Positions 51,009 to 60,491 of a DNA stretch of 64,000 nt are shown in pieces. Numbering within the stretch: the stretch's first letter is position 1; every line of letters begins with the position of its first letter. The DNA comes from Maritalea sp049801075 (GTDB taxonomy: Bacteria > Pseudomonadota > Alphaproteobacteria > Rhizobiales > Devosiaceae). The notes below the pieces were generated by a model. The model was given only the letters and a program-made list of their open reading frames with translations. It was not told the DNA's origin and made no database searches. Location: positions 558,001 to 622,000 of the forward strand of contig NZ_JBNAGG010000001.1 of assembly GCF_049801075.1 (NCBI RefSeq), written 5' to 3'. Position numbers and translations under genes: made by a program.

Positions 51009-51657
51009 GTCGATATGCTCCATGTTCAGCGTTTGCATTCACGGCTGTGGTGATTGCGGTTTTGAGTTCGCCATACCCGACAAAGCGATAGTCATAATTG
51101 AGGCCGAGTTTTTGCGCAGCCGATGCCGCCGCGGCCTTTAGTGCCGTGTCATTGGTTTGGGCCAGATAGACTACGCGCTTATAGTTTGCAAAATAGATAT
51201 CTCTCAGCTCTGGGCGTCGATCGAGCCCAAGGCCCCGCATAACCAAGCGCTCAAAATTTTTGACTAAATAGTCTGTGAGAAAGAAGCTTCCAATCTCCTC
51301 ATCTGTGATCGTTTGGAACAACTCAGCCCCCGCGAAAAACTCATAGCAGTGCGCAAAAGGCAGCCGTTCGGCAGCGTGTTTTTCAAGCACTTTATCCAGC
51401 GCCCCGCCGGTGCCGCATTCGCCATAGCCGACGAGGACTTGGTCAAAATCCGCGCGCCGTTCGGTGAGTATCTTATCTATGGCGGGCGCTATTTTTTGTG
51501 GGCTATTGTGATATTCAGCTGGCAAGCATTGCAGGGTCATATTGGTTGCGGCATCGCCCATTTGCGTGCGCAATGCGACAATTTCCTTTGCTAAGGCACC
51601 GCAGGCGACAACCAGCAATCGTGGGTTACTGCCATTATGACCGTGCGCTAGGTCCAT
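50995..51657 (-). CDS. DUF1638 protein of a corrinoid methyl-transfer operon
   Basis: A 220-residue soluble protein of the DUF1638 family: LLVVACGALAKEIVALR near the N-terminus, QVLVGYGECGTGGALDKVL and PFAHCYEFFAG in the middle. The conserved Cys residues in ACGAL, YGECGTGG and AHCYEFF could bind a metal or cofactor. Function is unknown. It lies between the corrinoid protein and metV, coupled to both, so a role in corrinoid loading, reactivation or electron transfer is plausible. I start at ATG 51657 with GGAGGAATAACTAAG upstream; a longer in-frame form to 51747 would overlap the corrinoid gene. Confidence 0.8.
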   Translation of the reverse strand: MDLAHGHNGSNPRLLVVACGALAKEIVALRTQMGDAATNMTLQCLPAEYHNSPQKIAPAIDKILTERRADFDQVLVGYGECGTGGALDKVLEKHAAERLPFAHCYEFFAGAELFQTITDEEIGSFFLTDYLVKNFERLVMRGLGLDRRPELRDIYFANYKRVVYLAQTNDTALKAAAASAAQKLGLNYDYRFVGYGELKTAITTAVNANAEHGAYRHVRG

Positions 51658-51658
51658 C

Positions 51659-52345
51659 TTAGTTATTCCTCCCGACCAGTGCTTTCGCCAGTTCGGCGCT
51701 TCTGGCGGCATCACGCCCATAGGAAGTTGCATTGATGGCGTCGGCAAATTCTTGGTTTAGCGGCGCGCCACCCACCATGATGGGTAATTCTTTCAATATT
51801 CCCCGCTTGTCGAACTCCTCAATCACCACGCCCATATAGGGCATTGTTGTGGTCAACAAAGCCGACATGCCGAGTACATTCGGTTCGTGTTTGTCGATCG
51901 CCTCTAAATAGTTTTCGACCGGGTTGTTGATGCCAATATCAATGACTTCAAACCCTGCGCCTTCAAGCATCATGCCCACGAGATTTTTGCCAATATCGTG
52001 AATATCGCCCTTTACTGTGCCGATGACATATTTGCCAATTTTGGCGGAGTTCTCGGAGGCGGCAAGGATCGGGCGTAGAAGGCCCATCCCCCCCTTCATT
52101 GCGTTGGCACATTGCAGCACCTCGGGCACGAACAGAATGCCATCACGAAAATCGACGCCAACGATACGCATGCCTTCAACAAGCGCATCGCTTAAAACTT
52201 GATTGGCATCCCACCCACGCTCCAACAGGATTTGAGTGCCCTCACGCACCTCATCGGCCAGACCATCATAAAGATCATCCTTCATCTGCTCGACGAGGTC
52301 ATCATCATTCAAATCTTGGAGGATTACTTCTTCATCAACACTCAT
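51659..52345 (-). CDS. Corrinoid-binding methyl carrier protein, MttC/MtbC-type
   Basis: A 228-residue protein with an N-terminal helical cap domain (about 15-95) and a Rossmann-like B12 domain. The cobalt-ligating histidine is in GDIHDIGKN (DxHxxG, near residue 116), followed by GFEVIDIGINNPVENYLEA, GMSALLTTTM and the IMVGGAPLNQEFA segment. It shuttles the methyl group from the MttB-like enzyme to the pterin methyltransferase. Two starts are possible: ATG 52345 has AGAGGA at eight bases and is preferred; ATG 52354 lies too close to that site. Confidence 0.92.
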   Translation of the reverse strand: MSVDEEVILQDLNDDDLVEQMKDDLYDGLADEVREGTQILLERGWDANQVLSDALVEGMRIVGVDFRDGILFVPEVLQCANAMKGGMGLLRPILAASENSAKIGKYVIGTVKGDIHDIGKNLVGMMLEGAGFEVIDIGINNPVENYLEAIDKHEPNVLGMSALLTTTMPYMGVVIEEFDKRGILKELPIMVGGAPLNQEFADAINATSYGRDAARSAELAKALVGRNN

Positions 52346-52371
52346 ATTCGACATCCTCTGCTTGTTGATTT

Positions 52372-54087
52372 TTAGGCAAGGCCAACAATGTCGCCATATT
52401 CATTCAGGCCGATATCCAGCGCTGCTGGGCGCTTCGGCAATCCCGGCATGGTCATGATGTCCCCACACACCATCACCACGAAGCCTGCGCCCGCTGAGAG
52501 GCGTGCTTCACGCACTTCCAGCGTATGGCCGTCTGGTGCGCCAGTGGATTTGGGGTTTGTGGAGAAGCTATATTGTGTTTTTGCAATGCAAACCGGCAGG
52601 TGCCCATAGCCAAGCTTGGTGAATTCTTCCAAGCTGTGTGCGGCAGCGCTGCTGAAATCTACGCCACTCGCGCGGTAAATTTCGCGCGCGACAGTTTCAA
52701 CCTTCGTGGTCAGCGGCGCGTCGTCCGGATAAAGCAACTTGATCTCCGGCGTCGCCTCTTCAAGCTGGTCTTTAACAGCTTGTGCCAATTCTTCGGCGCC
52801 CGCCCCGCCCTCAGACCAGTGTTTTGCCACGGTGCAGCGCGCGCCCAGTTCGTCACAAACCTGCTGAACAACTGCAATTTCTTCTGCAGTGTCCATAACA
52901 AAATGATTGAGCGCCACAATTGGAGTGATGCCGAACTTTTGTAGATTTTCGATATGTCGACGCAGATTAACAACACCGCATTCAACCGCTGCCGGGTTGG
53001 ACTCTCCAAGGTCTTTTTTGACAACGCCGCCTTGCATTTTTAGCGCACGCACTGTGGCCACAAGCACCACCGCGTCTGGTCGCAACCCGGATTGTCGGCA
53101 TTTTATGTCGAGGAACTTTTCCGCCCCGAGATCAGCGCCAAACCCGGCCTCCGTCACCACAACATCGCAAAGCGACAACGCGGCCTTTGTGGCCATCACT
53201 GAATTGCAACCATGGGCGATGTTGGCAAACGGCCCACCATGGATAAAGGCGGGATTATGCTCAATGCTTTGAACAAGATTTGGTTGCAGCGCGTCTTTTA
53301 GCAAAACAGCCATTGCGCCATCAGCCTCAATATCTCGCGCAGTGACTGGCGACTTATCGCGCCGTCGCGCCACAATAATGTCGCCTAAACGACGCTGGAG
53401 GTCAGCAATATCAGTTGCGAGGCAAAGGATGGCCATGATTTCGGAGGCGACCGTGATGTCAAAACCCGTTTCGCGTGGCACACCGTGGGCAACTCCACCA
53501 AGGCCAACATTGATGTTGCGCAGGGCACGATCGTTCATATCAACAACGCGCCGCCAAACAATGCGGCGCGGGTCAATATCTTGCTCATTGCCCCATTGCA
53601 AATGATTGTCGATGATCGCGGCCAACAGGCTATGTGCCGAGGTGATGGCGTGGAAGTCACCATTAAAATGGAGGTTGATATCTTCCATTGGGATGACTTG
53701 TGCACGGCCACCACCTGCTGCGCCGCCTTTCATGCCGAAGCATGGGCCTAGGGAGGGTTCGCGCAAGCATACCATTGAGTTCAGGCCAATACGGTTCAAT
53801 CCGTCATTAAGGCCAACGCTTGTTGTTGTTTTGCCTTCGCCAGCGGGCGTTGGAGTAACCGCGGTGACAAGAACGAGCTTGCCCTTCGGGGCATCAGCTT
53901 TTGAGGCAATATAATCGAGAGATAGCTTTGCTTTGTAATGGCCGAAGGGAATTAGGGCTTCAGCTGGCACGCCAAGGCGATCTTCAGCCAGCGGCAATAT
54001 GGGACGCATCGTTGCCGCGCGCGCTATATCAATGTCCGGGGCGCCCGGTGGCGGCAATTCTTCAAACTCAATGGTGTCCAACGCCAT
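52372..54087 (-). CDS. fhs: Formate--tetrahydrofolate ligase
   Basis: A 571-residue enzyme interconverting formate, ATP and THF with formyl-THF. Motifs include the P-loop TPTPAGEGKTTTSVGLNDG, REPSLGPCFGMKGGAAGGGR, EDINLHFNGDFHAITSAH (partly) and VVTEAGFGADLGAEKF. Length is slightly above the usual 555-560. It is the first gene of the C1 operon (ATG 54087 behind GGGAGGACGC) and diverges from the GbdR-like gene. In a demethylation pathway it would release formate with ATP gain; the opposite, assimilatory direction is also possible. FolD, which would link it to MetF, is not in the window. Confidence 0.95.
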   Translation of the reverse strand: MALDTIEFEELPPPGAPDIDIARAATMRPILPLAEDRLGVPAEALIPFGHYKAKLSLDYIASKADAPKGKLVLVTAVTPTPAGEGKTTTSVGLNDGLNRIGLNSMVCLREPSLGPCFGMKGGAAGGGRAQVIPMEDINLHFNGDFHAITSAHSLLAAIIDNHLQWGNEQDIDPRRIVWRRVVDMNDRALRNINVGLGGVAHGVPRETGFDITVASEIMAILCLATDIADLQRRLGDIIVARRRDKSPVTARDIEADGAMAVLLKDALQPNLVQSIEHNPAFIHGGPFANIAHGCNSVMATKAALSLCDVVVTEAGFGADLGAEKFLDIKCRQSGLRPDAVVLVATVRALKMQGGVVKKDLGESNPAAVECGVVNLRRHIENLQKFGITPIVALNHFVMDTAEEIAVVQQVCDELGARCTVAKHWSEGGAGAEELAQAVKDQLEEATPEIKLLYPDDAPLTTKVETVAREIYRASGVDFSSAAAHSLEEFTKLGYGHLPVCIAKTQYSFSTNPKSTGAPDGHTLEVREARLSAGAGFVVMVCGDIMTMPGLPKRPAALDIGLNEYGDIVGLA

Positions 54088-54393
54088 GAGCGTCCTCCCT
54101 GTTCACCTAGTTCTGTCGCGCAACCGCGACACTTCCTCCATTGGATAAAAATCCATCTCCACTTATTGATGATGATTGCTTTTGCGCGAACCGGCTGTCT
54201 CAAATTCGACCGCCAGTTTTCAAAAAACGACAATTCGCACCACAAAAGTGCTTGGCGTCACCAAACCTCCAGTTAATAATGTGGGTTAGACATGCCGTGC
54301 AGAACGTGATTGCGAGCAATGTTGGATTGTTGCTTTGTACAGCCCGATCAGCTCCATTTATTGCCTTTATGCTACGGCTCGGGAGGGTGAAAT
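54088..54393. promoter_or_regulatory. Divergent control region of fhs and the GbdR-like gene
   Basis: These 306 bases contain no credible gene. A perfect hairpin TGTCGCG-CAAC-CGCGACA (54114-54131) lies about 27 bases before fhs, within its likely leader. It could be an operator or an RNA stem. The rest is AT-richer and must hold the promoters of both genes; I could not assign a -35/-10 pair with confidence. Confidence 0.5.
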
Positions 54394-55386
54394 ATGTTCA
54401 GCAAAGATGCCCAGAAGGAACCCAAAGTCATCGGCTTCCTGATCGTGCCTGAATTTTCAATGATGGCATTTACCTCCTCCATTGAACCTTTGCGCGCTGC
54501 AAATCGGCTTAGTGGACGCACCCTCTATTTTTGGAAAGTGCTTAGCCTTGATGGCGAGACCGTTTACGCGAGCAACGGCGTTGGCGTCACGGCAGATGCG
54601 GCGCTGACGGAAAAACCAGCGCTCGACACTCTGGTTGTTTGCGCTGGTTTGCAGGCCAACGCCTACAGCACGCCGCCGCTTTTGGGCATTTTGCGCGATT
54701 ATGCGCGAACAGGCGCAACCCTTGGCAGTGTTTGCACGGGCAGTCACCTGTTGGCGCGCGCGGGGCTACTCGATGGCCATCGATGCACCATTCATTGGGA
54801 AGATGTTGAAGGCTTTGCCGAAAACTTCCCTGATCTCGACATCACTGCGACGCTTTTTGAGATCGATCGCAATCGATATACGTGCTCTGGCGGCACAGCG
54901 CCGCTAGATATGATGATTTTTGGCATTGCAGCCGATCATGGCCGAGAATTGGCAATCAATGTCGCCGAGCAGCTTTTGCATAATTTTGTGCGGGTGCCGC
55001 ACGATACGCAACGTATGCCAATCAAACATCGCACGGGGCTAAATCAGCCAAAACTTCTTGCGGCGATTGCCCATATGGAGGCCTATATCGAAACCCCGCT
55101 GTCCATCGGCAATATAGCCGACGCAACGCAAGTTTCAGCACGACAATTGGAGCGTTTATTCCGAGTGAAGCTTGGCAAAACGCCAACGCGATATTACCTC
55201 GAAATTCGTCTCAACCGAGCGAAACTGCTTTTAATGCAGACCACCATGCCCATCATTCAAGTTGCTGTGGCCACGGGCTTCACCTCTGCTTCACACTTTT
55301 CCAAGGCCTATAAAGAGCTTTTCGGCCAGTCACCTTCTGCTGAACGTGAGCTTTCGTTGGTGCTGGCCCCGTCGCAAGCATCATAA
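54394..55386 (+). CDS. GlxA-type AraC regulator, GbdR-like
   Basis: A 330-residue regulator with an N-terminal DJ-1/PfpI-like domain (about 10-190; VIGFLIVPEFSMMAF and the elbow VCTGSHLLARAG) and a C-terminal AraC helix-turn-helix (about 220-320; VATGFTSASHFSKAYKELFG). This layout is that of GbdR/CdhR, activators of glycine-betaine and carnitine catabolism that respond to betaine or dimethylglycine. Its position between the C1 operon and the sarcosine oxidase operon makes it the likely shared activator. ATG 54394 follows GGGAGGGTG. It converges on soxG. Confidence 0.88.
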   Translation: MFSKDAQKEPKVIGFLIVPEFSMMAFTSSIEPLRAANRLSGRTLYFWKVLSLDGETVYASNGVGVTADAALTEKPALDTLVVCAGLQANAYSTPPLLGILRDYARTGATLGSVCTGSHLLARAGLLDGHRCTIHWEDVEGFAENFPDLDITATLFEIDRNRYTCSGGTAPLDMMIFGIAADHGRELAINVAEQLLHNFVRVPHDTQRMPIKHRTGLNQPKLLAAIAHMEAYIETPLSIGNIADATQVSARQLERLFRVKLGKTPTRYYLEIRLNRAKLLLMQTTMPIIQVAVATGFTSASHFSKAYKELFGQSPSAERELSLVLAPSQAS

Positions 55387-55400
55387 GGAGACCTTGCCAA

Positions 55401-55961
55401 TTATTGCGGCTGCGCTCCATTAGACAAAAGTGACAAGAAATATGGCGCAAACGAGCGCCAAATTTCGACGCAAAATACTGTTTCAGCGTCACGCGAAAGC
55501 ACAATTTCCGCCCGTTCAAAAATGGTGCGCGTGCATTTCCCAACTGGGAAAGCTTTTAGGTCCAAATCTAATGGGCAGCCCACATTGATCAAATGTGCAG
55601 CCCCCTCGCCGCTGATTTGGAACCCTACATTTCGATGCGACACATCGACAAGGCTAAACGGCGACGAGGTATATGCTTCGCATTTTTTGGCAATCTCCGC
55701 GCCATGTTCGGGTTCGGTAATGATTAGCCATTCATCCGGGGCCAAACACATGATCAATAGGGCATCGTCTCGATGCGTGGAGCCAATCTTGGCCGGCAGC
55801 GCGATGCCGGTGGCTTCGCTGAATGCGGCAATATCTTTCTCACGCAGTCTGAGGTTGAACCGGGATTTTTCGCCTATAAGCTCCACAGCAGGCCCCTTGT
55901 CTATGGCCAACGAACTTTCGCCTACGCCCTGATCTGGGCTTATCGCAACGCTAGATGACAT
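55401..55961 (-). CDS. soxG: Sarcosine oxidase gamma subunit
   Basis: A 186-residue SoxG-type protein, small subunit of heterotetrameric sarcosine oxidase. It shows RLREKDIAAFSEATGIALP, CLAPDEWLII and VDVSHRNVGFQISG, with DLDLKAFPVGKCTRT near the C-terminus. I start at ATG 55961, preceded at nine bases by GGAG, which overlaps the end of soxA by 11 bases. The ATG at 55985 is less likely. It is the last gene of the sox operon. Confidence 0.88.
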   Translation of the reverse strand: MSSSVAISPDQGVGESSLAIDKGPAVELIGEKSRFNLRLREKDIAAFSEATGIALPAKIGSTHRDDALLIMCLAPDEWLIITEPEHGAEIAKKCEAYTSSPFSLVDVSHRNVGFQISGEGAAHLINVGCPLDLDLKAFPVGKCTRTIFERAEIVLSRDAETVFCVEIWRSFAPYFLSLLSNGAQPQ

Positions 55962-58926
55962 TGAGCCGATCTCCCTGTTTATCATAGAACACCGTGTCGA
56001 CGATTTCCGCTTCGATCATTTCATCAGGCATGGGCACATAAATGGTTTGCCCCTGCAACGCGTGGCCGTTGGCGACCAGTGCCAATGCGATAGAGCATCC
56101 AAGTGTTTCGCTCCAATAGGAAGAAGTGACATGCCCAACCATGTCCATCGGTATCGGTTGATCGGGAGACATCACAATTTGTGCACCTTCCTCGAGCACG
56201 GTTTTCGGATTCTTCGTTCTAAGGCCAACCAATTGTTTGCGCCCATCTGCCAAAAGGTCCGGCCGCGCTAGCGATCTCATGCCCACAAAATCCGATTTTT
56301 TCTTGCCGATAGCCCAAGACATGCCCGCATCAGTTGGCGTCACGGTACCATCCGTATCTTGGCCAACAATGATGAAGCCCTTCTCCGCCCGCAGGACGTG
56401 CATCACCTCTGTGCCATAAGGCGTGATGTCATATTGCTTACCGGCTTCATAGAGCGTTTCCCAAACAGCGCGTCCAAAATGGGCAGGCACATTGATTTCA
56501 AAGCCCAACTCGCCCGAAAAACTCACGCGGAACAGCCGTGCATCAACGCCGCACACTTTGCATTCGCGCAAGGACATGTGTGGAAACGCATCTGGTGAAA
56601 GATCAACATCCTCAACAAATGGCTCAATCAGCTTTCGCGCATTGGGGCCATTAATGGCAATCACTGCCCATTGTTCTGTCGTAGAGGTGAGCCAAACATC
56701 AAGGTCCGGCCACTCGGTTTGCAAATAGTCTTCCATGTGCGCCAGCACGCGCGGCGCACCGCCTGTGGTGGTGGTGACATGGAAGCGGTCTTCGGCAAGC
56801 CGCCCAATCACGCCATCATCCATAATGTAACCGTCTTCGCCCAACATCAGCCCATAGCGGCAACGCCCAACGCCGAGTTTGATCCATGGGTTGGTGTACA
56901 TCCGGTTCATAAACTCGGCAGCATCCGGGCCGACCACTTCGATTTTGCCCAGTGTGGATGCATCAAATATGCCCACAGATTCCCGCGTGGCCTTGCATTC
57001 GCGGGCCACAGCTTGGTCCATATCCTCGCCCTTTTGTGGGAAATATCGTGCACGCCGCCACAAGGCGACAGGTTCGAACACGGCACCATGTGCCTCGGCC
57101 CAAGCATCAATTGACGTTTTGCGCACCACATCGAAGCTCGCGCCAATATTGTTGCCCGCCAGCGTTGCAAAAGTCGTCGGCGTATAGGGCGGTCTGAATG
57201 TCGTCAGTCCCACTTGCGTAACTGGGCGGCCCAGCGCACGCGCAGCAATTTGCAAGCCGTTCAGGTTCGACGTTTTGCCCTGATCGGTGGCCATGCCAGT
57301 CGTGGTATACCGCTTGATGTGCTCAATCGACTTAAAGCCTTCGCGCACGGCCAAGCGAATGTCTTTCGCCGTTACATCGTTTTGAAAATCAACAAAGGCT
57401 TTAACGCGTGACTCATCGCGATGGGTTGGCAAAATCTCTAAATTGCCGTCACCTGTCCAAGGCAGGGTGTCCGTTACAGAATATCCACCTTTACCGCCCC
57501 CGGCATTTGCCCCGGTTTCCAGCGCCAAGCCAAGTCCGAATTCGCCGTTACACGCGCCAACACAAACGGCATTTTCGTTTGCTTTATCTGGGACATAGGC
57601 AGAAATATCTTCACGCCATTCAAGTGCCCCTTTGGAATGAGACCAAAGGTGCACGCTGGGTGTCCATCCGCCTGACATGATGACAGCGTCGCATTCCAAC
57701 GTTTCACCAGCTTTGTCCACCATATCGCCGTTTCGCTTATTCAGCGTTACGCTGCTCACATGATGGCGGCCAGCGGTGGCAGTCACCGTCCAGCCCACGC
57801 GAATATCAATGCCGCGCTTTTCTGCTTCCGCGCGCAAAGTCTCGTCGATTTGTGGTCGGCAATCAACGATCGCCTCGATCAGGATGTTTGCATCAGCAAG
57901 ATCAAATGCAGCCTTGTAGGCGCTGTCGTGACTGGTGACCACCACAACTCGCTCGCCCACCGCAACGCCGTAACGATTGAGAAATGTTTGCGCGGCTGAA
58001 GCTAACATCATGCCCGGACGGTCATTGCCAGCGAACACTAAAGGTCGCTCGATGGCTCCAGTTGCCAGAATGACCTCATCCGCCTGCATACGGTGCAGGC
58101 GTTCACGTGGCCCTGCCAAATTATCTTCCGTCAAATGATCGGTGAGCCGCTCCGCAAGGCCGAGGAAGTTATCATGATAATAGCCAATTGCAGTTGTGCG
58201 GGGCATCAAAGTGACATTTTCTGCCTGCGCGAGCTCTTGTAGACTACGCGCCAGCCATTCTTGAGCAGGCAGGCCGTCAATCTCTGCGTCCGGCATGGAC
58301 AGCAGCGAACCACCAAGCTCGGCTTGCTCATCCACAAGTACAACACGCCCGCCCTTTTTGGCGGCAGCAAGCGCCGCTGACACACCAGCCGGGCCCGCAC
58401 CAACAATTAGCGTTTCACAATGGGCGTAGCGCGCCGCATAATTGTCTGGATCTTCCTGTTTTGGCGCAGGTCCCAAACCTGCAGTCGCGCGGATAACGGG
58501 CTCATAAACCTTGTCCCAAAAGGATTTCGGCCACATGAAGGTTTTGTTGTAGAACCCGGCTGGGAAAAAGGCGGAAAACACATCATTGAGCGAAGTAACG
58601 TCAAATTTGAGCGATGGCCAATTGTTTTGGCTGCGCGCTGTGAGCCCGTCGAACAACTCTAATGTTGTTGCGCGCATGTTTGGCGTAATGCGACCCGGCC
58701 CTCGGTCAAATGCGACTAGCGCGTTCGCCTCATCAGATCCTGCCGCCATGATGCCGCGCGGACGGTGATATTTGAACGAGCGCCCCACCAAATGCACGCC
58801 ATTGGCCAGCAAGGCAGAAGCAAGCGTATCGCCTTTGAAGCCTTGATAGTTCGTTCCGTCAAAGGAGAAATTGATAGGTGCGTTGTGATTGATCCGACCA
58901 CGCCCAGCGCGTCTGAATTTACTCAT
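55951..58926 (-). CDS. soxA: Sarcosine oxidase alpha subunit
   Basis: A 991-residue subunit. The N-terminal ferredoxin-like domain has FSFDGTNYQGFKGDTLASAL and RPRGIMAAGSDEANALV. An NAD-binding domain follows with LIVGAGPAGVSAALAAAKKG (near residue 173). The C-terminal third is a GcvT-like folate-binding domain: FDASTLGKIEVVGPDAAEFM, FSGELGFEINVP. The enzyme oxidises sarcosine to glycine, passing the methyl group to THF as methylene-THF and producing H2O2. It overlaps soxD and soxG and has the typical family length. Confidence 0.95.
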   Translation of the reverse strand: MSKFRRAGRGRINHNAPINFSFDGTNYQGFKGDTLASALLANGVHLVGRSFKYHRPRGIMAAGSDEANALVAFDRGPGRITPNMRATTLELFDGLTARSQNNWPSLKFDVTSLNDVFSAFFPAGFYNKTFMWPKSFWDKVYEPVIRATAGLGPAPKQEDPDNYAARYAHCETLIVGAGPAGVSAALAAAKKGGRVVLVDEQAELGGSLLSMPDAEIDGLPAQEWLARSLQELAQAENVTLMPRTTAIGYYHDNFLGLAERLTDHLTEDNLAGPRERLHRMQADEVILATGAIERPLVFAGNDRPGMMLASAAQTFLNRYGVAVGERVVVVTSHDSAYKAAFDLADANILIEAIVDCRPQIDETLRAEAEKRGIDIRVGWTVTATAGRHHVSSVTLNKRNGDMVDKAGETLECDAVIMSGGWTPSVHLWSHSKGALEWREDISAYVPDKANENAVCVGACNGEFGLGLALETGANAGGGKGGYSVTDTLPWTGDGNLEILPTHRDESRVKAFVDFQNDVTAKDIRLAVREGFKSIEHIKRYTTTGMATDQGKTSNLNGLQIAARALGRPVTQVGLTTFRPPYTPTTFATLAGNNIGASFDVVRKTSIDAWAEAHGAVFEPVALWRRARYFPQKGEDMDQAVARECKATRESVGIFDASTLGKIEVVGPDAAEFMNRMYTNPWIKLGVGRCRYGLMLGEDGYIMDDGVIGRLAEDRFHVTTTTGGAPRVLAHMEDYLQTEWPDLDVWLTSTTEQWAVIAINGPNARKLIEPFVEDVDLSPDAFPHMSLRECKVCGVDARLFRVSFSGELGFEINVPAHFGRAVWETLYEAGKQYDITPYGTEVMHVLRAEKGFIIVGQDTDGTVTPTDAGMSWAIGKKKSDFVGMRSLARPDLLADGRKQLVGLRTKNPKTVLEEGAQIVMSPDQPIPMDMVGHVTSSYWSETLGCSIALALVANGHALQGQTIYVPMPDEMIEAEIVDTVFYDKQGDRLNVI

Positions 58927-59225
58927 GACGACCGCTCCGCAATTGCTTCAGGCGAAGGTCGTGCTTCGCCGCTTTTATACGTCATCACAAATTTATCGCT
59001 TACCGTGTCGCGCACTGCGTTGAAAAACTTGGCGCAGCCATGGGCATGGACCCAGCGTTCAAAATGTGTGCCGCGCGGATTATTGCGGATAAAGAGATAT
59101 GTCGCCCACTCCTCATCACTTAAAGCCGCCGGATTTTCAGGCCGGGCTATATGGGCTTCCCCCGCATAGCGAAACTCCAGTTCGGGCCGTTTCTCTTTGC
59201 AAACGGGACATTCAATCATCATCAT
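58923..59225 (-). CDS. soxD: Sarcosine oxidase delta subunit
   Basis: A 100-residue zinc-binding subunit: IECPVCKEKRPELEFRY at the N-terminus, then ATYLFIRNNPRGTHFERWVH and GCAKFFNAVRDT. The Cys-x2-Cys pair and the HGC motif hold zinc. Three ATG codons lie in a row; 59225 has GGGAG at eight bases. It overlaps soxA by ATGA and is 12 bases from soxB. Confidence 0.92.
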   Translation of the reverse strand: MMMIECPVCKEKRPELEFRYAGEAHIARPENPAALSDEEWATYLFIRNNPRGTHFERWVHAHGCAKFFNAVRDTVSDKFVMTYKSGEARPSPEAIAERSS

Positions 59226-59237
59226 GGCGAAAACTCC

Positions 59238-60491
59238 CTAGTGCGCAACAGCGGCGGCCGCCGCTTCGTCGATCAGGCGACCTGTTGTAAAACGCTCCAA
59301 CGTGAATGGCGCATTGATCGGGTGTGGTTCATCTTTGGCGATAGTGTAGGCCAGCAAATCCGCGGCACCCGGCGTCGCCTTAAATCCGCCGGTTCCCCAA
59401 CCGCAATTCACATAAAGTCCGGGCACAGGGGTCCGCCCGAGAATGCATGAACGGTCTGGTGTTACATCGACCACGCCGCCCCAACTTCTCAACATTCGCA
59501 TCCGCTTGAAGATCGGGAAAATTTCGCAGATTGCGGCCAGCGTGTGCTCGATAATGTGCAGCGCGCCGCGCTGACTGTATGAGACATATTGGTCGGTCCC
59601 TGCGCCAATCACAAGCTCGCCTTTATCTGATTGGCTGATATAGGCATGTACAGAATTAGACATGACCACACAGGGGAAAATTGGCTTCACAGGTTCGGAA
59701 ACGAGCGCCTGCAACGGATAGCTTTCAAGCGGGAAATCTAGCCCTGCCATATTCATAATGATGGATGAGTTCCCGGCTGCGGAGACACCGATCTTTTTCG
59801 CGCCGATAAATCCTTTTTCCGTTTCAACGCCTTCCACTGCACCATCGGCCCCGCGTCGAACCCCGGTTACAGCGCAGTTTTGAATAATATCGACGCCCAG
59901 TTTCGCTGCCGCGCGTGCATAGCCCCAGGCTACGGAATCATGGCGCGCGACACCCGCGCGTTGCTGCAAGGCACCGCCCATCACCGGATAGCGCTTGGTC
60001 GAGGATATATCGAGCGGTGGGCAAAAGGCTTTGCATTCTTGCGGCGTCATCCATTTATTGTCGACACCGTTCAAACGGTTCGCATGAATGTGGCGCTGAA
60101 AGCTTTGAACGTCATGCACATTATGCGCCAGCATCAGCACGCCACGCTTGGAAAACATCACATTGTAGTTCAGCTCTTGCGACAAGCCATCCCACAGATC
60201 AACCGCGTGATCATAAAGCCGCGCGCTTTCATCATAAAGATAGTTAGAGCGGATGATGGTTGTGTTGCGTCCGGTATTGCCACCGCCAAGCCAGCCTTTT
60301 TCAATGACCGCCACATTGGTGATGCCATATTTGCTGGCGAGGTAATAGGCTGCGCCTAAGCCATGCCCACCTGCCCCTACAATGATCACATCGTAGGATT
60401 TCTTAGGCTGCGCATCTGGCCATTGCTCTGGCCAGTTTTTATGGCCGGAGAGCGCGTTGGCAAAAAGAGAGCGCGCAGAATAACGGATCAC
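59238..60491 (-). CDS. soxB: Sarcosine oxidase beta subunit
   Basis: A 417-residue flavoprotein with the FAD-binding motif VIIVGAGGHGLGAAYYLA near residue 34, then NTGRNTTIIRSNY, which includes the His/Arg region for flavin binding, and GWGTGGFKATPGA at the C-terminus. It carries the substrate-oxidising site of the heterotetramer. The start overlaps the preceding dehydrogenase gene by four bases (ATGA). Confidence 0.95.
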   Translation of the reverse strand: MIRYSARSLFANALSGHKNWPEQWPDAQPKKSYDVIIVGAGGHGLGAAYYLASKYGITNVAVIEKGWLGGGNTGRNTTIIRSNYLYDESARLYDHAVDLWDGLSQELNYNVMFSKRGVLMLAHNVHDVQSFQRHIHANRLNGVDNKWMTPQECKAFCPPLDISSTKRYPVMGGALQQRAGVARHDSVAWGYARAAAKLGVDIIQNCAVTGVRRGADGAVEGVETEKGFIGAKKIGVSAAGNSSIIMNMAGLDFPLESYPLQALVSEPVKPIFPCVVMSNSVHAYISQSDKGELVIGAGTDQYVSYSQRGALHIIEHTLAAICEIFPIFKRMRMLRSWGGVVDVTPDRSCILGRTPVPGLYVNCGWGTGGFKATPGAADLLAYTIAKDEPHPINAPFTLERFTTGRLIDEAAAAAVAH

